Shown piece by piece: positions 58,118 to 64,000 of a DNA stretch of 64,000 nucleotides (position 1 is the stretch's first letter; every line of letters starts with the position of its first letter). The stretch lies in the NCBI GenBank assembly GCA_041920565.1, contig JBHGXS010000038.1, positions 1-64,000 of the forward strand, read 5' to 3'. The notes under the pieces were generated by a model. The model saw only the letters and a program-made list of their open reading frames with translations. It was not told where the DNA came from and made no database searches. The position numbers and the translations under genes are program-made. The DNA comes from JAGHKQ01 sp041920565 (GTDB taxonomy: Bacteria; Bacillota; Bacilli; Bacillales; Bacillaceae_G).

Positions 58118-60271
58118 TTACATTTTCGCAAGGACATAGGTGCTTACAGGCATAACCTGCATCATCTCTCCTTCTATAAAAGAAAAGGCTTCTGCAGATG
58201 CTTTTTCATGGTCGGCAAGCAGCTCCCACTTTCCGTTTTCCGGAAGTGGAACATGCTGCGGCTGCGTATCATTGTTAAAAATAACCGCTATCTTCTTCCA
58301 TAAACCGTAACTGCCTACATTATGCAGCTCATACATGACTACTTTCTCATAAGACGGCAAAAATCGCATATGCTTTTGAATGAGAGCCGCGGACGGCAGC
58401 CGGAATGCTCCATGCGACTTACGAAGAGCGATAAGCCCTTTTACATATTCGACCGTTTGAACATTTTGCTGCTTCCGTTCCCAATCCAATCTGTTAATCT
58501 CATCCGGAGCATTGTAGCTGTTTTCTGTGCCCTGCTTCGTTCGATAAAATTCTTGCCCGCTATGCAGGAACGGGATGCCCTGGGCAAGAAGGACCATCGC
58601 TGTCGCGAGCAAATGGCGCCGTTTACGCACCTCTTCAGATTCCTCTCCATTGCTGATGCAAATTTTATCCCACATTGTATAGTTATCATGTGACTCCACA
58701 TAATTCACCGTTTGGTTCGGTTCTAAAAACAGGCTGGATTCTTGTACCCGAAATGGGATGCTGCCGCCCAACAAGCGCTTCACTTCCTCATGATACACCG
58801 CATTCCCGAGCGCATATCCTTTGTCATGCGCATGAAAGGTGCTCCCTTTTACAATATCCCGAAATCGATCGTTGAAATGCGCGATTCTCGGCATTTTAGC
58901 AGCGTTATATATGGAAGCTTTTTGTTCACGAGGCAACGGTGTATTCAGCTCCCACCCTTCACCGATGATCAATATACCGGTATCTATTTCATCTGCTTCC
59001 CTGCGGATGAGATTCATCGTTTCGTAATCAAAAATTCCCATAAGATCAAATCGCAGCCCATCAATCTTATACTCACGAATCCAATATAAAACCGAATCAA
59101 CAATGAACTTGCGCACCATTTTCCGTTCAGATGCGATATCATTTCCGACGCCGGTTCCATTGGAAGGCATTCCGTCGGCATCATGCCGGAAGTAATAGCC
59201 CGGCACAATTTTTTCGAATGACGATAGCTCATGGATATAGACGTGATTATAAACAACATCCATTACAACACGAATTCCATTTTTGTGCAGGCTTTGAATC
59301 ATGCTTTTCAATTCACGGATACGGGAATACGGGTCTTCCGGATTTGTAGAATAGCTTCCTTCAGGTGCATTAAAATGGAGAGGATTGTAGCCCCAATTGT
59401 AGGATTTGGATGGCTCAAGCTCGTCTACTCCGGCAAAATCATTAAACGGCAGCAGCTCCAAATGCGTAATGCCCAGCTCTTTAAGATAAGACAATCCTGT
59501 AACGGTTCCGCCTGGTCCAACAGTATGTTCTTCTGTAAGTCCTAAGTATTTCCCTTTGTTGTTGACGCCGCTTTTTGGATGAACTGTTAAATCGCGGATA
59601 TGCGCTTCATAAATGATGGCATCTGTAAAATGCGAAAACGGCGGCAGCGAAACATGCGATTCTGTCTGCACTTTCGTTAAATCAATGACAACGCCATATT
59701 CTCCGTTAGCGGAAACCGCTTTTGCATAAGGATCCACCGCTTCCCTCCACACAAGATTTACGCAAACAAGAAAAGTGTAAAGCTTTCCTTCGTAATCTCC
59801 TGTAAGCATATGGAACCATACCCCATTCTGCAGTCGTTCCATATCATACTCTGTATGATTCAACTCTGTATCATAAATGCGCACTTTTACTTTGAGGGCT
59901 GAAGGAGCCCATACCTTAAATGTACTTTTCTCTTTCGAGTAGGTTACACCCAAGTCATCGCCTTTATAGTAATAAGCATCGTCAAACTCTTTCGTTCGAA
60001 TAACGGCTCCAATTTGTAAATCCGTCTCCGTATTATGTTCATCTATTACCATGTATGCCGCCCCAATTTCTATATATGTCTTCACTTTGCATTCATACTT
60101 AACGAAATGGGCCAGGTATACTTGGTTTACAATTTGGAGCTCCCACTGTTCGCTGCCGCGCCTTAAGAAAAAACGGCGGGAGACACCGGAGCGGTAAGTT
60201 CGCGGCAGTAAAATTGTGATGCTGTCCATTTTGTCCAGATATGCTTCAAATGTACGGTCAACTTTTAACAT
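58118..60271 (-). CDS. pulA: Type I pullulanase
   Basis: Cuts alpha-1,6 branches of pullulan, glycogen or starch. The 717 residues start with beta-sandwich domains (about 1-210, including a CBM48-like part), followed by the GH13 barrel. The type I signature reads YNWGYNP (about 291-297; most enzymes have YNWGYDP). Catalytic Asp409 in GLRFDLMG, Glu438 in IGEGWEL and Asp529 in ESHDNYTMW are present. No signal peptide, so it is cytosolic, like AmyX of B. subtilis. The ATG at 60271 was chosen for the GGAAGG site; an in-frame GTG at 60283 is too close to it. A cre-like site lies upstream. Confidence 0.95.
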   Translation of the reverse strand: MLKVDRTFEAYLDKMDSITILLPRTYRSGVSRRFFLRRGSEQWELQIVNQVYLAHFVKYECKVKTYIEIGAAYMVIDEHNTETDLQIGAVIRTKEFDDAYYYKGDDLGVTYSKEKSTFKVWAPSALKVKVRIYDTELNHTEYDMERLQNGVWFHMLTGDYEGKLYTFLVCVNLVWREAVDPYAKAVSANGEYGVVIDLTKVQTESHVSLPPFSHFTDAIIYEAHIRDLTVHPKSGVNNKGKYLGLTEEHTVGPGGTVTGLSYLKELGITHLELLPFNDFAGVDELEPSKSYNWGYNPLHFNAPEGSYSTNPEDPYSRIRELKSMIQSLHKNGIRVVMDVVYNHVYIHELSSFEKIVPGYYFRHDADGMPSNGTGVGNDIASERKMVRKFIVDSVLYWIREYKIDGLRFDLMGIFDYETMNLIRREADEIDTGILIIGEGWELNTPLPREQKASIYNAAKMPRIAHFNDRFRDIVKGSTFHAHDKGYALGNAVYHEEVKRLLGGSIPFRVQESSLFLEPNQTVNYVESHDNYTMWDKICISNGEESEEVRKRRHLLATAMVLLAQGIPFLHSGQEFYRTKQGTENSYNAPDEINRLDWERKQQNVQTVEYVKGLIALRKSHGAFRLPSAALIQKHMRFLPSYEKVVMYELHNVGSYGLWKKIAVIFNNDTQPQHVPLPENGKWELLADHEKASAEAFSFIEGEMMQVMPVSTYVLAKM

Positions 60272-60331
60272 TGCTGTGTTCACCTTCCCCCAAACCTTTT
60301 AATCTCTCGTAAAGATCAAGATTTTATTTCT

Positions 60332-60362
60332 ATTATATTCATTTCGACAGAAAACGCTTTCA
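60332..60362 (-). promoter_or_regulatory. pulA promoter with a cre site
   Basis: On the minus strand TGAAAGCGTTTTCT (60349-60362) matches 13 of 14 positions of the cre consensus, followed by TATAAT (60332-60337). The cre lies over the place of the -35 box, so CcpA would repress. This fits a polysaccharide-degrading enzyme. Confidence 0.65.
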
Positions 60363-60363
60363 A

Positions 60364-60930
60364 TTAACTATGATGCCGCTGCAGGATAATTTTGAAGTTC
60401 TCTTTATATTTTGGAATGCTTGTCGGATGTGTTTCGTACAACACCACTTGCGTGACGGCAAATGAGGCTGTATGAAGCGCTTCCGTTTCAGCCGTCTGCA
60501 AATCTTGGAGACTATGCTCTCCTCTCCATCTTCTTGCCGCTGTAATATGAGGACGGTATGGTCTTGTCTCCAAGGAAAATCCTGCTTCATCACATATAGT
60601 ATGAACTTCTTTTTGCATTATGAACAATTCATCAGGATGCGTTACATCGACCCAAAGCACTCTCGGCCTTTCTTGGATTCCAAACGTCTGCAGTCCTTTT
60701 AGTCTCAGTTCAAAAGGTGCCCATCCTGCTGCAGCTGTTTCTAATTTCTTTTGTATTGTATGTAAAGAAGCAGGAGCAGCACTCCCTAAAAAAACAAGCG
60801 TAATGTGATAGTCTTCGGGGTGAACCCAAGACTGAAAAGGAAGCTGATGCTGGTACTGCTGCCGCCAATCATCCAGCGTTTGTTTTATATGATCGGGCAA
60901 TGCAATGGCAAGAAAATAATGCATAGCCAA
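60364..60930 (-). CDS. thpR: RNA 2',3'-cyclic phosphodiesterase ThpR (YtlP)
   Basis: 2H phosphoesterase of 188 residues, formerly called 2'-5' RNA ligase. The two His motifs are HITLVFLG (from residue 42) and HITAARR (about residue 129). The start is TTG at 60930, eight bases after GGAGG (reading MAMHYFLAIALPDH). Its ribosome site is reached directly from the remains of an MFS transporter gene. The natural substrate in Bacillus is unknown. Confidence 0.9.
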   Translation of the reverse strand: MAMHYFLAIALPDHIKQTLDDWRQQYQHQLPFQSWVHPEDYHITLVFLGSAAPASLHTIQKKLETAAAGWAPFELRLKGLQTFGIQERPRVLWVDVTHPDELFIMQKEVHTICDEAGFSLETRPYRPHITAARRWRGEHSLQDLQTAETEALHTASFAVTQVVLYETHPTSIPKYKENFKIILQRHHS

Positions 60931-60949
60931 TTCAGATGCCTCCTTTATA

Positions 60950-61415
60950 TTTTGGCTGTTTGCTTACATTTTGTTGTTTTTCCGCAACAAGCACAGCTAA
61001 AGCCAATTCAAAAGCACCATACAAGCAGATGCTTCCATAATTGCCTTTTCCTCTTTGCGCATAGCTGAGCGTAATACTGTCAAAAATCGGAACAACAGCA
61101 TTTTGACCAAATGCCGGCAGAACGGCAATAAGAAGCCGCACAGTGTAGTTCAGCGCAGTGAAATATAAAATGCTGTCAACACCAGCGTTTTGCCAGCTTT
61201 TGTGTAAAATCGCTGAATATGCCCCATATCGGCTGAATGAAAATCATCAAAATCGGTCCGATTGACATAATGTTGCCGATTTGCAAGCCAGATAAACTAA
61301 TATTTTCCTTAAAGTATACCCCAAGCAAGGGAAATCATGCTCCCCATCCTCCAAATAATAGGTGCGGAATGTCGCTTCTGCCATCCGGTTTTCCTTTTGC
61401 AATGATACTTCCAAG
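60950..61415 (-). pseudogene. Remnant of an MFS transporter gene
   Basis: On the minus strand LLFGGWGA is followed by TGA, then FPLLGVYFKENISLSGLQIG and NIMSIGPILMIFIQPIWGIF and SDFTQK in the same frame; then the frame shifts to KTLVLTAFYISL, a stop, and later DSITLSYAQRGKGNYGSI and LYGAFELALAVLVAEK in another frame. This is the N-terminal third of an LacY/NupG-like 12-segment sugar or nucleoside transporter. At least one nonsense codon and two frameshifts, and the C-terminal two thirds are missing. thpR follows directly. Confidence 0.75.
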
Positions 61416-61442
61416 ATGCACATTCCCTTCAATGAGCAAAAA

Positions 61443-61480
61443 GAAGCCCGCCCTGATTGCAGGGCGGATGCCTTCCTTTT
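61443..61480 (-). terminator. Terminator of pepV
   Basis: On the minus strand GCATCCGCCCTG, CAAT, CAGGGCGGGCTTCTTTTTG. Confidence 0.85.
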
Positions 61481-62885
61481 ACTTTGCTAATTCATAAATG
61501 GCTTGTGCATAAATCGCAGTTGCTTTTACTAAATCCTCTATTTCAATATATTCATCTTTTTGATGGGCCAACTCTTCTTTTCCTGGGAAGAGCGGACCGA
61601 ATGCAACGCCCGCTTTCAAAGAACGGGCATACGTACCGCCTCCGATGGAAAGAAGGGTTGCTTTTTCGCCCGTCTGTTCCTCATACACTCGCTGCAGTGT
61701 ACGAATCAGTACATGATCTTTATCTACGTGATGCGGGCGAGAATCTGATACATCTTGCACTGTAAATTGAGAAGCTGCCGCTTTTTCTTTCAACGTTTGA
61801 AGCATACCGTTAAGATCCGTCGTCACAGGATAGCGAATGTTCAATCCCAGCTTGCCGCCTGTTTCTTTGGAATAAGAAAGCTGTCCAACGTTAATCGTAA
61901 GATCTCCTGTGATATCGTCTCTGTACGCAACACCGAGGTTTTCTCCCCTTGTATCATTTGTAAATGATCGATTTGTAAACTCGACGAACTTCTTTCCATT
62001 TTCGTCCAATGATTGTTTTGCTAAAAAGGCAGCCAAATGAAGCCCTGCGTTGCTACCTTTTTCCGGAGTCGAGCCGTGTGCGGAAATGCCCTCTATTTGA
62101 AATGTAACAGTATTGCTTTGTACCGTTGCCGTTCCTTTGCAGTTCACTTGCGATGCGTACTGTTCAAAGCTTGCAGCCAATCCTTCACCGTTCTCTTTCA
62201 CTTGTACCTCCGCCTTTGCAAAATCAGGCACCATATTTAAACGGCGGCCGGATTGGAACGAAAGAAGCGTGGTCGGTCCTTCAAATGCCTCGGATACTTC
62301 TTGTACAAGGTACAAATCACAAATGCCTTTTTCAGCATTAATAATCGGGAAGTCCGCATCCGGAGCAAATCCCATCGTCGGCATTTCTTCATGTTTAAAG
62401 TAGTGATCCACGCAGCGCCATTTGCTTTCTTCATCTGTTCCTAAAATCATGCGAACGCGCTTTGTCAGCGGAAGCCCTGATTCTTTTACGATTTTCATGG
62501 CGTAGTAAGCAGCCATCGTCGGGCCTTTGTCATCAATGGCGCCTCTGGCAAAAATTTTACCATCTCGAATGTCTGCACTGTACGGATCGCTTGTCCACCC
62601 ATCTCCTTCCGGTACTACGTCCACATGACAAAGAATGCCAATCAATTCTTCTCCTTGCCCAAATTCAAGATGTCCTGCATACCCATCCAAATTCTTCGCT
62701 GTGAAGCCATCTTGTTCTCCTTTGTTCAGCATGTATTCGAGCGCCTGCTGAATGCCCGTCCCAAATGGCGCTCCTTCTCGCTTGTCTTCTTCATCCAATA
62801 CGCTTTTGATTTGCAAAAACTGTTGTGTATCTTGGATCATCTGTTCTTTTCGTTTTGCAACTTCTTCCATCCAATTTATAGCCAT
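61479..62885 (-). CDS. pepV: Dipeptidase PepV (YtjP), M20 family
   Basis: Zinc-dependent dipeptidase of 468 residues in the cytosol. Metal ligands are seen in ILCHVDVVPEGDGW, RGAIDDKGPTMAAY and LGTDEESKWRC; the lid domain follows from about residue 190 and the catalytic domain closes with LLSIGGGTYAR and GPLFPGKEE. Complete and of normal length. Own terminator. The order pepV - ytzE - pseudouridine synthase matches B. subtilis. Confidence 0.94.
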   Translation of the reverse strand: MAINWMEEVAKRKEQMIQDTQQFLQIKSVLDEEDKREGAPFGTGIQQALEYMLNKGEQDGFTAKNLDGYAGHLEFGQGEELIGILCHVDVVPEGDGWTSDPYSADIRDGKIFARGAIDDKGPTMAAYYAMKIVKESGLPLTKRVRMILGTDEESKWRCVDHYFKHEEMPTMGFAPDADFPIINAEKGICDLYLVQEVSEAFEGPTTLLSFQSGRRLNMVPDFAKAEVQVKENGEGLAASFEQYASQVNCKGTATVQSNTVTFQIEGISAHGSTPEKGSNAGLHLAAFLAKQSLDENGKKFVEFTNRSFTNDTRGENLGVAYRDDITGDLTINVGQLSYSKETGGKLGLNIRYPVTTDLNGMLQTLKEKAAASQFTVQDVSDSRPHHVDKDHVLIRTLQRVYEEQTGEKATLLSIGGGTYARSLKAGVAFGPLFPGKEELAHQKDEYIEIEDLVKATAIYAQAIYELAK

Positions 62886-62889
62886 GCTT

Positions 62890-63277
62890 TCACCCGCTCT
62901 TACAAAATATGTATATTGTATTCTTTACCTCTTCCTATCATATCAAACTGCTTTCTGCCGCGCCAGCACGAAAGAGTTTTCAATTGTCGAACAATTCTTT
63001 TCTTTTCAAACAAAAAAATTTGGTTTTTCTTAAATTTTTTTCATTTTTCAAGAGGATTTTTGACAATTTTCGTAGAATTTTATTAAATAGGTTTTAGAGA
63101 GAGAGAGTAAAAAACCACCTTATTTTCAGTTCTTCATCACAAGGAAGTTTCGCTTTACAAAATTTATAGACATGTTAAGTTTGTGTAAAAAATAAGCAAA
63201 AACAAGCATCGAAGTCAGTTTAGTGGAGTAAAATGGAAATGTAACGAAGAGATTCAACGCGCATTCTTCTTTACCTG
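62890..63277. other. Promoter region between pepV and ytzE
   Basis: About 390 bases of AT-rich DNA between divergent genes. It has T-runs (63020-63060) and GAGAGAGAGAG (63097-63107) but no gene frame with a ribosome site. No repeat family seen here recurs in it. Confidence 0.4.
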
Positions 63278-63310
63278 TTGAATCAACAAAAAATATGGAG
63301 GAGTGGTTTT

Positions 63311-63532
63311 TTGAAATCTACAACTTCTCGTATGTTAACACGCATTAAATCTATTTACATGTACATTAATGAAAGGGGCACTGTTACCACCCAAGACCTT
63401 GTGGATGAATTCGGCATTACACCAAGAACAATCCAAAGAGACTTAAATGTGTTGCAGTTCAATGACCTAGTTTACAGCCCTAGCCGCGGTAAATGGACAA
63501 CAACAGGAAAGAGAGTGAGGCTCTCGTCGTAA
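63311..63532 (+). CDS. ytzE: YtzE, DeoR-type helix-turn-helix protein
   Basis: Small DNA-binding protein of 73 residues consisting only of a DeoR-like winged helix-turn-helix: RIKSIYMYINERGTVTTQDL, VDEFGITPRTIQRDLNVLQF. It has no sugar-phosphate sensor domain. The TTG at 63311 follows GGAGGAG. Divergent from pepV and read towards the pseudouridine synthase gene. Its targets are unknown; the tiny size suggests an auxiliary or sporulation-linked regulator. Confidence 0.88.
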   Translation: MKSTTSRMLTRIKSIYMYINERGTVTTQDLVDEFGITPRTIQRDLNVLQFNDLVYSPSRGKWTTTGKRVRLSS

Positions 63533-63561
63533 CCTTTGAATATAATGGCCTGAATATATAT

Positions 63562-63601
63562 ACCCCTTCCTCCATCAGAGAGGAAGGGGCTTATTTTATT
63601 C
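63562..63601. terminator. Terminator between ytzE and the pseudouridine synthase gene
   Basis: CCCCTTCCTC, CATCA, GAGAGGAAGGGGCTTATTTTA. Confidence 0.8.
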
Positions 63602-64000
63602 TATTCGGTAGTTTTTCAGCAGCTCCACTTCTTCCTCTGTTAATTCCCGATACTCTCCAAGTTCCAGATCTTCATCCAATGATAAAGGACCCATTTCCGT
63701 ACGCTTTAAGTACACCACTTTCTTCCCTACCGATTCAAACATGCGTTTCACCTGATGGAACTTTCCTTCCGTAATAACAAGCTCAATTTCTGAAATGTCG
63801 CCTTGTGTAATAATCGTCAAGTCCGCCGGATTCGTTTTGTAGCCATCATCAAGCACTACGCCATGTCGAAACGCTTCTACATCCTTTTCAGTCACATATC
63901 CTTCTACTTTCGCATAATACTTCTTCGGAACGTGCTTTTTCGGAGAAAGCAGCTGATGGGCAAGCTGTCCGTCATTTGTGATAAGAAGAAGACCTTCCGT
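63596..64000 (-). CDS. 16S rRNA pseudouridine synthase (RsuA type), C-terminal part
   Basis: RluB/RsuA-family enzyme; 134 C-terminal residues, with the start beyond the right edge. From the edge it reads TEGLLLITNDGQLAHQLLSP, following the catalytic RLD region that must lie outside, then KKYYAKVEGYV and EGKFHQVKRMFESVGKKVVYLKR, as in RsuA (pseudouridine 516 of 16S rRNA). In B. subtilis this is ytzG beside ytzE. The frame is clean. Confidence 0.92.
   Translation of the reverse strand, partial: TEGLLLITNDGQLAHQLLSPKKHVPKKYYAKVEGYVTEKDVEAFRHGVVLDDGYKTNPADLTIITQGDISEIELVITEGKFHQVKRMFESVGKKVVYLKRTEMGPLSLDEDLELGEYRELTEEEVELLKNYRIE

Noticed and set aside
1..64000. A toxin-antitoxin, defence or biosynthetic cluster
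   Set aside because: Every intact gene longer than about 110 codons fits the conserved core block of Bacillus; no nuclease, restriction, retron, NRPS/PKS or toxin-like pair was found. YtxK has a methylase fold but no partner genes.

Overview
The window is chromosomal DNA of a spore-forming member of the Bacillaceae. Gene content and order follow the ald - argHG - ackA - sspA - thiI - ezrA - rpsD - tyrS - acsA/acuABC - ccpA - aroA - murC - sftA - ytpPQR - ytoP - trmB - pulA - pepV - ytzE block known from Bacillus subtilis and the B. cereus group. Spore genes (sspA, ytfJ), bacilliredoxin (brxC), a T-box on tyrS and GTG/TTG/CTG starts behind strong GGAGG sites all fit. Some genes are shared with the cereus side rather than subtilis at this place (nicotinate phosphoribosyltransferase, the methionine gamma-lyase remnant, the MFS remnant). 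No rRNA, tRNA, CRISPR array or intact insertion sequence was seen.

Layout. 1-14 kb: alanine dehydrogenase (cut by the left edge), an SDR enzyme, a universal stress protein, argG-argH with arginine boxes, an EcsC-family protein, a small lipoprotein, ytxK-ackA, tpx, ytfI-ytfJ, an NAD kinase, an NmrA-like protein and a frameshifted acetyltransferase. 14-28 kb: amidohydrolase, acyl-CoA synthetase, sspA, thiI with its cysteine desulfurase, ezrA, refZ, a methionine sulfoxide reductase, a methionine gamma-lyase remnant, rpsD with its leader, a shortened MscS channel and tyrS. 28-40 kb: a TetR/RND efflux pair (yerO/swrC type), acsA divergent from acuABC, ccpA and aroA. 40-64 kb: brxC, ampS, murC, nicotinate phosphoribosyltransferase, sftA, the ytp genes, ytoP, ytnP, trmB, pulA, thpR, pepV, ytzE and a pseudouridine synthase cut by the right edge. 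Most genes lie on the minus strand, so the replication fork probably runs right to left.

How the genes work together. A carbon-overflow theme runs through the window: ackA, acsA, acuABC, ald and pulA, with ccpA itself present and candidate CcpA sites (cre) at ald, acsA and pulA. The acetylation switch on AcsA looks broken, because acuA carries an in-frame TGA where the family has Trp.

The least explained content is between genes. (1) A family of 41-bp tandem repeats carrying AATTGCACC every 20-21 bp occurs as three arrays and one single unit, all in the same orientation, each preceded by a related leader-like sequence and each placed beyond the 3' end of a minus-strand gene. (2) A structured repeat here called A has four copies in two tandem pairs, with stem pairing kept while bases change. 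(3) A two-hairpin repeat here called B has three copies: one sits inside an A copy, which shows it has moved, and one lies in the probable 5' leader of ytoP. Five decayed genes (phage antirepressor, acetyltransferase, methionine gamma-lyase, acuA, MFS transporter) show that the region is being eroded. All family assignments come from reading motifs and from memory of the families; no database search was run.
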